Positions 34,069 through 48,771 of a stretch of DNA of 64,000 bases are shown here, piece by piece. The notes below the pieces were generated by a model. The model was not told the DNA's origin. It did no database searches and was given only the letters and a program-made list of their open reading frames with translations. The stretch comes from Blastomussa wellsi (taxonomy: Eukaryota > Cnidaria > Anthozoa > Scleractinia > Plerogyridae). How positions within the stretch are numbered: position 1 is the stretch's first letter; the number at the start of each line of letters is the position of its first letter. The stretch spans positions 1,324,329-1,388,328 of the forward strand of contig OX393563.1 in the NCBI GenBank assembly GCA_947652115.1. Direction: 5' to 3'. The translations under genes were made by a program, and so were the position numbers.

Positions 34069-34236
34069 CAGTAGCAGTAGCAGCAGCCGTAGCATTATCA
34101 GTAGCAGTAGCGGTAGCGGTAACGGTAACAGTAGCGGTAGCAGCAGTAGTAGCAGTAGCAGTAGTAGTAGTCGTAGCAGTAGCAGTAGCAGTAGCAGTAG
34201 TAGTAGTCGTAGCAGTAGCAGTAGCAGCTGCAGTAG
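34069..34236 (+). repeat. (AGCAGT)n hexanucleotide array with degenerate units
   Basis: AGCAGT, AGTAGT, CGTAGC and CGGTAA-type units follow the TTA run without a gap. The transition TTATTAGCAGTAGCAGT suggests one tract evolved from the end of the other. Confidence 0.9.
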
Positions 34237-34329
34237 TAGTCACGGTCTGTTAAGTTCCTTGTTATTCATATTTATGTTTCAATTATTTATTGGTCACATA
34301 TTAGGGGAAATACTTGTGTTTTATTAAAG

Positions 34330-37300
34330 TTGTATTAAAGAAACCGTCGACGTATTTGCTTGTGTATTGTCTGCTAGAGGGAGACAGCCGAACTGCCAGC
34401 AGTTGATGTTATAGTTTCTTCTCAACATTATGTGGTGTCCATGCCGTCAAACGTTTTAAGATTTTAGGAATGTATAGCTTTGAACACACTTGATAAAATA
34501 TTCTTTTATAGACTATAACGCTTTCGTGGAGTGTATAATTTCTGAGGGTTTCACTAATGTCTAGTTTTAGAGCTTAAGATCGTTTTCCGAACTGTTTCAA
34601 ATTTTCCATTTAACAAAGCCAATTTACACAGTAAGAGGTTGCAGATTATGAGATTACAAGATTTGACCAACAAGGATAAAAAGATAAATAGAGAGAAATA
34701 GAAAAATTGCGTAGTACTTGGAGTCCAAGAATTTTCAATGCGGCTCTTGCAGTTAAAACGTATTGAAGTGCATTTTGTAGCTTTGGATCACCAAAACAAT
34801 CCGATCGTGACGAAACAGACGAGAGGCGTTTTAGAAAGCGTTTTGGGTCCCGGATGCGAAAGAACTTCATATTAAAGAACAGCAAAAGGAAAACTAGTAA
34901 ATTACCTTCATTTTAAAACAACTAAGGAGATGAATTCTTGTTGGTGGCGCGTTCAAGTATTTATCCCACGCCTTGAAGAATACAGCCAATCAGGAGCCTA
35001 CAAAGGCGTTGCATATTCTGCGGTATCTCACGTGTCATATTCCACGAAAGTTTCCCGGCGTTTATCACGGTTCCTAAGTTTCCAAATTTTCCAAGCTGGC
35101 AGCGCGCGACATTTTTTCATTCAGTTCAATTGAATTTTTCGAGAAAATGTTTAAATGTGGATGAAGAACCACTTGAACTGTCTCGAATTCGACATTCTAT
35201 TGTTTAAATCTTCAGAAATACCTGATACTAGAGATGGAAAGCTGTATGCAGACGCCGAGGAATCTGCCAAAAATCGATCGAAGGTCCACTGCAGGAAAGG
35301 TAGATAAAAGAGTTTTGGATTTCACAAGACCTCTGTCAAGTTCATACAAAACAAATATTCTGAAACAAGAATTCTCAATGACTTTCCATCATCAGAACAA
35401 CGTTAAGAAAACTCATTTATGTTGTATTCTGTGGCTTATGCGAAAAAAAAAACATATAGAAGAATCTGGGATATGGTAAACCTGAAAGCTAAAGGCTCGT
35501 GTGGGATATGTCACGGTATGCTACTCGAAAACATTGCATAAGTAGTATAAATTTTATATGGAAAATGAGTTAAACGACAGTTACATGTAACAGCTCGCTA
35601 GCGCTAGCAAAAGTTATGAAGGAGCCAAAACGTTCCACTGCAGAATTATTGTATGGATTAGTGAACTTGTTGTTACCTTAACTGAAAAGCAAACTAAACG
35701 CAAGCAACCCTGGTCGATCCATGCTCGCGTAAATGTCAATGCCAATTTTTGGACGAGCAACAGTATGAAGGTTTCAAAAAGGTGTCAAATGTTTATGGGG
35801 ATAAGTAAAATTGCTGTTATCTTGACTCAATAGCGAACTGAACACAAGCAGCCCAGGGCAATGCTCGCTCAAATAGTTGCAATTTTCTTAATAAGCAACA
35901 GTTATGAAGCTTTTAAAAAGTTTCTTATAAAGTGAAAAGTTTTAATTATGGATTAGTAAAACTAATATTATTCCGACTAAAAACCAAGCTGGACACAAGC
36001 TCGTTGTTTACTGCTCGCTCAAATGCCAGTTGAATATTGCTGAAAACAATATGAAAAAATGAAAGGTGGTTAACATTTTCAGTTTAACGAAACGTTTTGT
36101 TGAAATCTTTCCTCAATCTGTACACAAAGGAGATAAACCGTAAAACAAAACGGCGTTAATATTTCGGTAGTAAACTAAAATTCCAATAATCAGTTTTAAA
36201 CTTTTGTTTGCTGTTGTGCTCGTGGAAGGTGTCATCGCCAACAGGTGCGAGTAAGTGACTTATTCTGAAACGCTGTCATTCAAACACCAAACATTTATTG
36301 CCAAATATTGAAACAAATTGGATCTGTGGCTGCGACATATCGTTAATTATAACCAAACTGCTAAATAAACCAAAGATGCAAATTATGCGGGATAATTCTT
36401 AAAACAACTGCTAATAACACGAATGACAAATTCTGTCAGTTGATTTTCCATCTGCAGTGAAAATGTGCTGACATTTCCAATAAAGGCAGGCTACGTACCA
36501 CCTGGAACAGATAATGGAGGAAAGCACCTATTAAGGAACAACAGCGTTGGTTTCTTCTAGATCATAAGACAAAAACATTCAGCTAAGCAAACGAATAAAA
36601 ACATCTTTTACAAGGCAACACTGAGTATTCTTACAAAAATTAAAACAGCAGCTTGTTGCTGAGACAAAAGTGCTACTATATATTTTGGTGGAAAGCAGCT
36701 GGGTAATATTAGTTGAAAAATTCAACCTGGCATTCTTTAAGAATAACATCTCGCAGTAACATGATTTAGTAAGAACGACATAAATTTGCTTTTACTTATA
36801 TTTCACAACTAGAGCTTTCTTGCTTTCAAAATATTCGATCTAGCCAACATTTATCCAGCAATTTAAGTGACTATAGGATCTTTTTCTTCTCGTCGGTTAA
36901 ACGGAAATGGGTCTTACATGCAGGAAGCACTTCAAGAGTGGTTCATGATTTTGAAAGTGTTAACCCATCTTGCTGTTCCGCGATCCGGTGACAGATCGTT
37001 TTTGAATAGTGTCAGATTATTGGATCGCAGCAATTAGTAGCGATGTAGATTCGGGATTTTATAAGCTTTCACCTCTAATTCCAAGGTTAATTGACTGACC
37101 TGGTTGTCAATGAATTTTTGAAAGAAGCAACAGTTTATAATTTTAATTCATGTTCATGGAATATGCTAGTTTATGAACTAGCTTGCTTCGCTCCGCTTTG
37201 GAAATGAGAAACTGAATTGGTGAGGATATCTTTAGGTTTAATAAATATTTTCACGGGGTAAAATTAAGCGTTTTTGCCTGTCAGTCGAATATACAAGTCC

Positions 37301-40300
37301 TGTGTTCAAGAAAAGCAATTTTTGTAGTCAGCGCTAGATGCAAAAATATAAATTTCACCTGCCCAATCCTTACTGAAAAATTGAAGACACACGACTTTGA
37401 AAGTTTTGCAAACATGGAATTCTTGGCAGTCACAGGGCTGTTCAATAAAACAACTGTTTGAAAATAACTACAAGCAAAAGTCTCCTTTTCCACCCTACAT
37501 TCTCTCCAACAGCTGAAGAGACGCTCAACAACTAGTTACAAATTTTCCAAAATAATTTGGGTTAGAGACTCCGAATCCTTGCTTTAAACTTAAGATAATT
37601 ATGCCCCTTTTCGAACTCGACTCTTGTTTGATTTTTCAATAACTAACACTGTATGAAGCAAAGCCCGTAAAAGCAAAATCGCTTCACTTCTCTGTTTCTA
37701 GAGAAATGTATTTTCACAAATGTGTATAAATGGGGACAAGTGACGCAAAGCTGACTTTAACGTGAAACGTTTTTTCATGGCAAAAATTACAATTTGAAAG
37801 GAAAGCAGTGAAAGCCACCCTACTTCCAATTTTGTTTGAAGACACAGCACGTTGAAAATAAATAAATTATTAATGAAGTTTAAGGTGTGAAAAGCCTGGT
37901 CTGATCTTAAAATAGATTTCCTTTCAAAATAAGCGAGTTAAATAAAGGAATATATGTACCAAAAATATATACATTTCATAGAGGGGAAGCCTGGCAGAAA
38001 GTACGAAAGTTAGCATAATGAATTTTACATTTGCTTATGGTCGGGAGCAAGCCACGACTCGGATGTCAAGTACTGGAAACCATTTCAGACAAAAATACAA
38101 GCAAAAATTCAAACACCTGCGTTTCAAATATTTCGCTTTTAACACTCTCTTCGTATAACCATCAATTTTATTGTCTTCTAGGTGGTAAAAGGTGGCAAAT
38201 GCTTCTTGTACAAGTTAACGAGATCATCAGAGTAATAGAAAACCATACAACTCCGCTCTCATATTCCGTCGAATAAATAGAAACGCCTCCTGTAAGATAG
38301 TTGTTTTTACAACTGCAAATTAACGATAGCTTTCAAGGGAAGATTCGGCGGATATTCACGTATAGCACCACTGATATTTCTGTGGAAACGTTTTGTCTAT
38401 CAACTCTGTTTCAAGTTTCGGATTGAAAGAGCTTTTCATATACACATTGATGAATCTAGATGGTAGCTGGACCTCTATTTCGACTTACGTTGGAGTCGTT
38501 GCAAAGCAGTTCAAAAACTCCCATGTTGAGATTCGGTACTGATAGCAAATCGCAAACGAAAGCTATCTGACTTTCAGATACAAAAGCGTTAACATTTCTT
38601 AATATTAAAGTTATATCGCTTTTTAAAACAAAAAGCCAGGCAAATTTTCATATTCGGTTTAGCTGTAATAAATGTTTGTGGTCGCCAAGCCTTGTGACTT
38701 GTGCAGTTGCCAAATGCTCTGAGACTCAAATCAAGACAAAAGAAACACCTCTTCTAAGAAAATTTCAGACAATGCAACATTTTTCAATGTTAGACATTAG
38801 TTTCTTTTAATGTGGGTCCCTTCGTTAAAATATTCGAGGCCACTGAAATCTGCCCCACATAAATAAACTTAGTATGCAAGTTTTCGTTTTATTGAAGATA
38901 TTACTGATATATCGCTGAGTTGGGATTTGATGTCTCCGCATACATCACATATCATTTACTCTTCTCTTAAGTTCCTTTTACTTTTATAAAATATTCGACC
39001 TTAAGCTATAAAGAGAGTCAACTGGTTTCAGTTCATGTTTACTTGAAACACCCTTGGAAGCCCTTCATATCTGACACAAACTGCAATCAACGAAAACCTT
39101 TACTGGCCTAACTGTCAATGCAAGAACCCAATATTGTTTTCGCTCTGCCTTGCCCATATAGAAAAAGAAACAGTTTTCTTGAAGCTCGTCCGCAACGCAT
39201 TTGTATACTGAACTCCAAGTGTCAGAAACGTCCAAATAATAACAAAATAGAAAAACTGACAAGGATAAAATTTTCTACCTTGGTCTATTCATGTGTTATT
39301 ATTGTCGAATGTGTTCAGCACCAATTTGTGTGCCTAGCCACGAACCGAGCTAAAAAAATTTAAATGATTTGTACAAAAACATTCTAATTTTCATTTTAGA
39401 AGACTGAGAGCAATTTCAGAAATATCTAAATCATTGAAGCGGGGAGGGTCAGTTGTAAAGTGTATTCCACAAGCACATGCAAGTCGCCCTGCTAAGCACT
39501 GTATTTCCTTAGTTTTTAAGGTATTTTCATTACTTAAATTTATTCAGATGAAATTCAATACAAGAGACGAATATCCTTGACTGAAACAGCTATTTATTGA
39601 TAAACTACAAGGGTTGTTTTACATTCTTTGCACTAAAATCCCCGGCAGGAGATCTACAGATCGCAGAAGGTATGTCAAAACATTACTCTGTCATTTTCTT
39701 TTTGTTACAAAATGGAACTAACTTGGAACGGCTCGATATCTATTGATGTTTACAATTCTTGAGAATTCAAGTTTTGCGAAGCACTCGGGAGATATTTCGG
39801 CAAATAACTGATTCAAGCAGACTAGTAAGAACTGGTTTAGAGTTGCTCAAATTGTGAAATCTCAAATGAGTTAAGGTTAATTGAAATGGCGACTTTATCG
39901 AAAAAAGTGGTAGTAGAATTTGATCTCGCTTATCTTTGAATGTGGCCAATTGAGGCGACCTTTCTCGTTTCAAAATTGAAAGTTTCCCGGGTACTTTCAA
40001 TGGTCTCGAATGTTTTATTTCTGTACTTGAGAAAAAATGACGAATAAGATCCGCCATGTACTGCAGTAAATTGTCAGAACCATAGCTAGTCAATATATAA
40101 CTCAACAAGCAATCTAAATCACTCGCTTTTCTTCAGTGTGAAATCTGAAAATCTCGAGTAAGGAGAAAAAAACTCAGCAATAATTCCACGGTTTCCAAGG
40201 AACATGGCAATAACATAACTGCTGTTAGGAAAATCAAAGCTATTAGATCTTTCGTACTATTTGGAAACAAGACTTCTAAGCGCTGAGTGGCTTGTGCACT

Positions 40301-43300
40301 TTCAAATTTCATAGTCCAAGATTCGAGAGCTTGCGTTTCAAAAAGTCTTAAGCTGAATACGGTTTTCAACACGTGGTTTGAAAGTGTTACTCAAGCAAAA
40401 CTACCTACCTGCGAGGATCAATATTTCATCTTCTAGTGAATATGTTCAGTCTCCCATTAACACTTCTTTGGGGGCTTATAGAAAGTTCAAAAATAAGTGA
40501 AAAGCAAGGTTTGCTTCGCTTATTGGAATCAACGGCACTGCGCGCACGAAACAAAACTACCGTCAAGCTTTAATGTTTCAGTGGCTTGCTTCTCAACTTA
40601 GCAATGTTTGCTTCGCTCATTTGAATAAGTCGAATGAATATGAGAAGTGAATGTCACTCGCGTTTGACGTGGTAACTAAAACCCTTTTTGTAAAGAAAGG
40701 AAACTCGCAATGTTTGCGAATTGTCGTGTCTAGTTAACACCTAACGGTTCCGCGTCAAGTTTGTTTCCGCATGAACTCGCGGAAAGCTGGAGAAAATTTC
40801 GTCACCATTTCAGCTGATAACAAAAACTGACCTGGTTTGCTGATTGTGCGATACTACGAAAAGAAAATAACCAAAATCGCGGAAATTTTTTCATTTATTG
40901 TGAAGTTGCTTTAGATTCAGCTTTCACATTTTCACGCCTTTTTTTCCACGCACAACTGTTTGGGAGAGGAAATAGTTCAGGTACTTTAGAACTTTGAAGG
41001 AAATTGTCAGTTTATTGTTAAGCGATCAACTGAACAAGACGGTTTCTTCGCTGAAGAAAGACAATCAGATCAATCTTTAGAGGAAAGAAGAGGCAAAACG
41101 GGGCGTTTTTGCGGATTAAAATTGCCTCCTGGTAGCCACATAATTGACAACATTTGAAGCGTAGCAGATACAAACGAGAATTAAAATGGGCACGTCAAAT
41201 TATATTGCTCTCCTAGTTTTTGACAAGTTTCACCACCGACCTACTTAACTATTAAAATATTCGCGTAAGCGGCGCCTAAAATAGCTGTTCTCGTAAACAA
41301 CCCTTCCGGTAACTGGCGATATGTGCACGGCGCTTCCTTGCAATTTATGTACTGTTTACTTTGTTCAACTGCAGTGCTAGAATAATTTAATCCTTATAAA
41401 GGACCAAGCTGTCACATCGTGTGTGCTGATTATCCGGCAGTACAAACATCCGAAAGTTCTTTTCACACACAGAAAAATTTAAATTTAATGTTTGCTTTTT
41501 CGGTTCTCTTTGAAACGTTGACAAGTTTGACTTGCTGTCAGTATCGCCCACACTCCTGTCGTCCCGCCCTGTCAGAACCTACCTTGTGTTCGCCGCCTGA
41601 CATGTCGTGTTTACAGAGCTGAGCGTGTGTTTAATGCTAATTGCCAAGTTACTACAACAAACGAGTTTTATGGCTGGCGGCGCGTGTTTGACGCTACATC
41701 GCGCAAATATTCTAGCTTTTTGAAGTAGGGGACTTTATCTACGTCTTTCTTTAAAATCAATTTTCAAGATTTGCGTTATTTGGCTCCGCCTTTCGAGACA
41801 AATTGCCCATTTCAACTAGTTTTTCACCATAACACTGCTGATAACGCAAGTTTGTCTTCCAAACCAAAATATTATATACAGAAGTTATTGTTTATGACAT
41901 ATAATGTTTGTTGGGCCAACTTGCCATTTAGTTTGAACTTAACAAAAATGCCGAAAGTCTTACGCGCGATTAAATATACAGGCACAGTGATGATCCTGTA
42001 TTTTGCCCCAAAACTACTTACACCAATTGACAACATTGGCGCAAGAAAGCGGCGATTTAGAGTTTTACTTTATAATATGGATGAACGAATTTTTTTACAT
42101 CTCCAAAAAAATTCGTGTACTCGTCTACCAATGTTGTGACCTCACCGAAAACTAGTGTCACGAGGGAACCATAAACTATGTGTAAATCACGTTTATATAG
42201 TTTTATGAAGTTTTCAATAAATCATAGGTCGCCTTTTTTACTGGTTATTGCCGAGGCACCATGTTGTTCGTTAAATATACCCACCCGTACCGTTTATTAA
42301 CATATGACCGTTATGAATGTTCGTCCAATGTTCCAATGCACTGCTGCTTGCTGTGAATTGTTTACTAGCTGGGCAAGCCTGGTTGCCCTGCTTGGTTGTA
42401 CAGTTTAAATAACTCCAGGGCATTTAATAAGTCGAAGTAGATATGCAGCGATGAACATACACCGACATGTCGAAACTCAACAAAGACAAAAGAAAATCTG
42501 GCTGATGAATATTCAAGCGACGTAATTGTGGATGTTGGCAGATTTTGGGCCCGCCTCAAAAGGACATGAATGGCTGAGCTTTGGGGAACTGGAAGCGAAG
42601 ATCCGGAGAGTCTATTGACTCAATACGCTCAAAACTAGGAACTGTGTTCAGTACACAAATCTTTTAACGCTCCGGAAAATCTGGCTTGACCGCGAAACAT
42701 GAACACTGCGCCTCCTGTTATAGGTACGTTGTCCTCCAATTGTTGTTATTTTTATATATAAGGCTGAAATTATTTTCTGTGTTTACGCTGTTTATGATTT
42801 AATACCAAGGTGAGTTTGGGATGGAATTATATTCGCGCCGTTGTTTACGTGACCAGAGGAACTTAAATCAGCGATCTTCCTCCGAAGAAAACGCAGCCAA
42901 GATTATCATTTAAATAATTTGTGAGTTAAGAGGTTTGGCTTTATGGTAGGGTTATTTATATCTAACCTTTAATATTTTTGCCGGTGCTCCTATATCGTGA
43001 GAAAGCCTAATTTCAAACAGAAATGCTTACTAATGCCTAAATTGCGTCCCCTTTAAAGTTTCTTTTACCAAGTGTAAACTTACGTTCTGAAAGGAAATAT
43101 TTCAAGCTTACATTTGGCGATGACAACTGGATTGGAACTCAGACAAATTTACCACCGAAGGTGTCAGGCAAAGACATCGAATTGGCACTATACGCCAGTT
43201 TAATGAGACCAATTTGTCAGTATAATTTCAGAGCACTGTTTCCCATTGTTGATCGGCATATTTTGCCACCTTTAACTCCACTGTACCAAAAAGCGTACAC

Positions 43301-46300
43301 TTATAAAGAGATCGACTTAACTTTTATTCCCTTACTCCTTTATAACAAGTTAGTAATTAGTTTATGTCGTTAAACCAAAAACAAATGCTAAACTGCTATG
43401 CTGTATTCGTCAGTTTAGTCTCGGTCCTCCATGAAGGTTAACCGACTATCGCAATCTTAATACGAACTTAAACTTCTTACAAAAATCAACTGTTACAAAC
43501 TGAACCATCTCGAAGAAATAGGCAAGCAACCAACTGGTACATACTGGATACATTTCCCTCTGCGAAAATGCTTTTTGTTGTTGTTTCACCAAAACATTCT
43601 GCAGATGTCCCTCAGTTTTTATCCATTTACAAGTCATCGGCCATAGCTGTCAATCCGAAGAAACTTTGCTTTTTGTTTATTGCATAAACTGTATTGATAG
43701 AATGTTCGCACTGAGACCTAGTTTCTTTGGCGTAAAATGCAAAATCCGCCATGAAATTTGCCACGCTGTAGAGTCAATCCAGCAGATTGCAACTCAAAAG
43801 TAAACAATTTATAACTGTGGCGAAATCTGTTTGAGGAGAAGGCTTACGTTTGTGGAGTTCAACAGATATACACCTGGCGATATTTTCACCGTTTTCCAGA
43901 AAGCGAGATAAAGCAGTGAAAGCAATGATGAAAAATCGGCTGGACAACTCTTAGCTCTTACCTTTTATCATTTACACAGCTAGGCGGGATGGAGTACAGC
44001 TAACTCTGCGTGTGGGTTAGCTTAAATATTTTATGTGGAAAAACTGTATTGCAACTGAAATAGAAAGTAAAAACCTTCAAATATTTCTTCTGCTAATACG
44101 TAATATGACGAATATTTCAAAGAAGAAGGTCTTTTAAGCTTTCTTAATTTCATTTCTTTGTTAATGGGCAGCAGAGGTTACAAGTGCCGACACAAAGGAG
44201 TACCGATTCATTTCAACAAATGGATTCAAGGGACACACATCACTTGATTGAGATCTAGCTACATCACTTTTGTTAAGAAGAACCTCAGACGTGTAGTACT
44301 CCGAAAATTAATCTCTTTGTATCTTAAAGAAAGCCTGACTTTCAAGTGGCATATTTGTGGTGAAGAAGAAAATACCTGTATTGAAAGCAAAGGAAGATAG
44401 AATATTGGTCTGCCTGGGGGCATGCAGACAGATTTGTACACGGTAAAATTGATTTTAACATCTATTTTCCTCAGGGATACGAGTCATACATTCGGAACTG
44501 ACTCATTTACACGTTTTGCAACTGGAGAGAATCAGAGTTACGTTGACAAGACCACTCTGCAATTAAAAATGCCTGTATATGTGTTCCATTTTGAAACAAC
44601 CTTAGATTACTGTTACTTGACCCCAGAACACCTGTAAAGAAAACTAACTGTGCATTTAGGATAACTGCAACGTGGAAATATTGCAGAAAACATAATTTCA
44701 CCTACATTTCAGCAAACTTTATTAGTGTTATTCTTCAAAAGTTATAAAGCCTTGATTTGGCATTTCCAAATGCACAGAGATTTGTTTTCGAAAACACTGT
44801 AATGAGCCACACTGTGGCAAAAGAATCAAAATAGACGAGCCCCATACATTTTTAAAATTGGGTTACAGATTTAAGATTTCTTAATTCTGGACATGCATAT
44901 TTGAGACGCATGATCGTATCACGTAAATACGCACGAGTTTAAGCGAATATCACTTCAACTGGTTGTACAGGAAACCGTAACATGCAACGAAAAGCTGACT
45001 TCTGTCAGAAATATGTTGAAAACTCCTGTCAGTGATAAAACAAGAAAAATTTGGCTAGGTTTTAAAGAAGACAGACGAGAATTAAGCAAGATACATGCGT
45101 TAAAGTTAGACCAGATGTTTTAAGTCTCAGAGAAAAACTAAACGAAACTCAGTCTTTAGTAGTTTACATGTCGTATTCAGTGGAAAGGGTGCAGAAAAGT
45201 CTGCTTGCCAAAACTTCGTTACGTAAGAAATGCTTCAAAAGATATAGCATATAGTATTTCGGGATTATTTTCTATCGGTGTGAAAAAACTCCTACTAAAA
45301 TGAGTGTGAGAGAACGATCAAAAAATGCTGGCTTTAGCGAGACCACTTCATATGAGATATGTCAATAAAAGTATATTGCAAGCGGAAACGTTGAAATTCA
45401 ATACACCGCGAACTCTATCGCAAGCCTGTTTAGCGGTCCTTTTTTCGACCTAATATACCATGACACTCATGAAAAACTGTTACGTTAGCTTCGTTGGACT
45501 AAAACCTTTCAAAATGAACGCAGAGAACATGAATCTCGAAAGCAAAGTTTGACAAAGTTGTTTGATATGTTAAGAGGCAAAATGATATTTGGGGGTCTCT
45601 ATAAAAGTAGTCACACGTATTTATAATTCAGTCATCACTAAACGAGAAAAGTATACAAATTCAATTTTAAACAGAAATGAGCAACTTTCTACCACATTGG
45701 AGAGTCAAAGAGTTTCTTCAAAGCAGCTGCAATCTTGGAAGATTTTAGCATAACATTACCCTTTGAGTAAGATGACTTCCGACATCACCGAAAACAGCCT
45801 TCAACACATTATTTTCTTTGTGGATTTGCGGGGTCATCAGGATCATACAACTTCTGCGCTATTTTCTCTCTGGCAAAACATTTATTTTACGGCAGCAACC
45901 GCATGTGTTGTTAACCAGAGTCAGCAGCCCACACTTATAGCGATCTAGTCTTCTTTTCGGCGGGCGGGCGCTAATCTTCTAAAAGCATACAATGAGTTTC
46001 TTGAATAAAACCTTCTTGAATGCCGTCCGTCCTTCCCTGGTGCTAATTACACCCGTGCAGACCTTTCATTTGTTTCTGTGGAGTCTTTGATTTTAAAAGA
46101 AAACCGATTTTCAAATAATAAAGAGACGAAATAAAGACAAGACACGGCTATGCGTGGCTTCCGACACTAAACACAGGTATCACTTACACATTTTGCCTGA
46201 AGCGCTGAGCAAACAAATGCGATTAGAATGGGTTAATAGTTATTTTATTTATTCAAGAAATATTAGTGCTTTTAAAACGAGAACAGTTTCGCGAAGAAAT

Positions 46301-48771
46301 AAGGTAGGCTATGAGAGTCAGCGTGAAAAATAAGAAATATCGAAGCGGTAATTTGTTACCCCCTCGAATATGTGGCCTCTGTTGGCGGTGCCCCAATTGA
46401 GAAACAATCCAGAACAGAAGACAGAGATGAAAGATTTGCCGCCTCACTCAAACCTCTTGTGGTGTTATTAAAGGCGTGAGTGTGTAACTGTCTATTTAAC
46501 CGCAATAATTTGTTCTCTAGAGAAGCAATACACGTCTGCACAATTTGAAAGAAAAAATCTGCTCGGAATATTTGGCTTCTTCGTGAAATAAGCGAAACTT
46601 AGAACGAGTGCAACACTATACAGGGCAGCGCAAAATCCGATAACTTAGTTATCAGCAGCGGAAAGGAGACAATGGGTTTGAATAGATCGGTGGCTAACCT
46701 CTCGAGTATTAAGATTAAAGTTACATAGAGATCTATGAGAGGAATGTATCCGAATACGAGGAGAAAAACAACGGCGTCTTGATCAGAACATTTAACATCG
46801 GTCTAGCTGTTGTTAATAGCGCCTATCCTACTATAGTATTAAGCACTTTAGAATTGAATAGCTTGTAATTATGGCGATGAATATTACGAGAAGACACTTA
46901 ATTAGAGCCATTCACTTGACCGCAGAGCTACAGCTAAGAGGTATGTTTAGTCAGGGCCACACCATAAAAACACTGTGTAATTCACAAAGTGTTTGTTGTT
47001 TTAAGAGTTCAGTATAAATGTTGCGGGATTGCTTACAAGAGTAATTCTTGCTTGAACAATAAATTGCACTAAAGACAAAAAGAGTTTGTAAAAGAGTTTG
47101 TTAACAAGAATAAAGAAAAAATTGGAGCTCGTTACGCAGAAAATGGACAATAATTTTCGCCCGCAGAAATTCGTCTTTCCAAGCCGAAAGAAAGCCACAT
47201 GATAGAGAAGAAAACAACCAACCGAAATCAAAGAAACCGACACCATTGATCCGTGTCGAAACAAAGGCTTGGCTTCAACGGTTTGAATGATCATTTTTAC
47301 GGCAGTACTGCGACGTAACAAAGCCGAAAATGAGAGTTCACGCGCGTACTAGCCTTGTTCCAGTATCCCTAATTTACTCATTTGGGGATCCTTGCCAATC
47401 GATAAATCAAAAGTCGTAAATTGAAATTGCCCTTAAAAGCTTAACTTACTCCTTTCATATGAGTTTCCGTATCTTCTGCGGTTCAATTGTTCGAGTTGTG
47501 GAAAGAATACCGTGAAAGCGAAGCCAATTGTCCATGAGATTTCATATTGTCTCCAAACCGCCAGAGTATCTTCAATTCGCGGTATCGAATTTCAAAGGCG
47601 TGCTTTCTTTCGCGAAACCACTTGTGAGCGACAGCTTTACCTGTCAACAAGCCGTCAATATAATCACCGCCGTGACACCAGAACTTAAGAAATAACGCAA
47701 CTCCAATCAACACGAATAATTTTCCACTTAAAATTAATCTTCGTTGTTTGGTGCACTTTTGATGGCAGCTTACTTTGACTATTCAAAGAAAGAATTGTAA
47801 AAACTCTCTGCGTGTGACGAGGCTGTTATTTTTAACGTCTTCGACTAGTTTTCCAATTTCTCTGAGGCTTTTTTCATGGTGAAACAATTGGCGAATCCGC
47901 AGGTGGCGTTGCGCGGCTGTAATTCAGTTATTGCACGTGCGTTTTTAGCTCAGCGGTTCTGTAGAAGGTTCCTATCTCCGTGTTATGATTGGACATTTTT
48001 AACTTTTTTCTGACGAAGCCAGTCACTGAAAAATATTTTTTGCATTTTGTCAATTTAGGTAGGCATTATAATAAGCCTTTGTAAACCAATTATTTCGATT
48101 CCAAGACCGATTAGGGAAGCAACGCGTTCGGTTCTTGAATATGTCATCTTCAGTGCGATCTAGGTACAGCGTAGTAAGCTGATATACGAATTTACAGTTC
48201 GAAATTTTCGTCGCAATAGTGCAATTTGCCTTTTTATGCACATGTACACGATGGACTGTTCTGTCCTGGTTGGTCACAGAACGATCAATCAAACTGTCAC
48301 ATGTCATTACGGACAAGACAATAAAAAAGACGCCTGGCCGCCCTTTCTACCAATAGCTTAGTTGTTGAGGTGTCAAATCGATAGAGCAAGGCCTGCTTCG
48401 AATCGAAGTGGCTTGCCAGACAACACGACTAAATTTCCACATAATTTAGATTCGCGCGCGAAATGTTCACCGCGCTGGAGCAGAGTGGTATTCGGCTGTA
48501 GAGAGGAAATTAAGCTAGCTAGTGTTGCGATTGACCAAACAGGTGGAATGAAGGGAGCCCCTCGCACAGATCGTAGATAGTAAACTACAAAAGCATCGAA
48601 GTCAATCGTATCACAGAAAAATTACACAAACAGGAATATTGTGGCGAGCGTGCAACTATAGACGAGCCTGCTAGGTTGAGGTACCGCGAAATACGAGCGG
48701 CAGCTTTCCTCAGCAAAAGACTCGGTCGAGCCACAGTTTTGTGTATTTGTGAATTCAGCGCGCGTGTCCCG
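34330..48771. other. Gene-poor region upstream of LMX1
   Basis: About 14 kb with no recognisable protein family, no clear transposon termini and only short ORFs. Repeat density is visibly lower than in 1-26 kb. Upstream intervals of developmental homeobox genes commonly hold enhancers; that is inference only. The last 500 bp are richer in CpG and likely contain the LMX1 promoter. Confidence 0.4.

Noticed and set aside
33911..34243. Asn/Thr-rich minus-strand ORF and Ile/Ser-rich plus-strand ORF
   Set aside because: Both are translations of the TTA and AGCAGT simple repeats.
41771..42139. 122-codon plus-strand ORF
   Set aside because: No domain, splice context or family resemblance. An ORF of this length is not rare by chance in 64 kb.
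42699..42730. Short coding exon starting MNTAPPVI followed by GTACGT
   Set aside because: Eight codons and a donor are too little, and no in-phase partner exon was found downstream.
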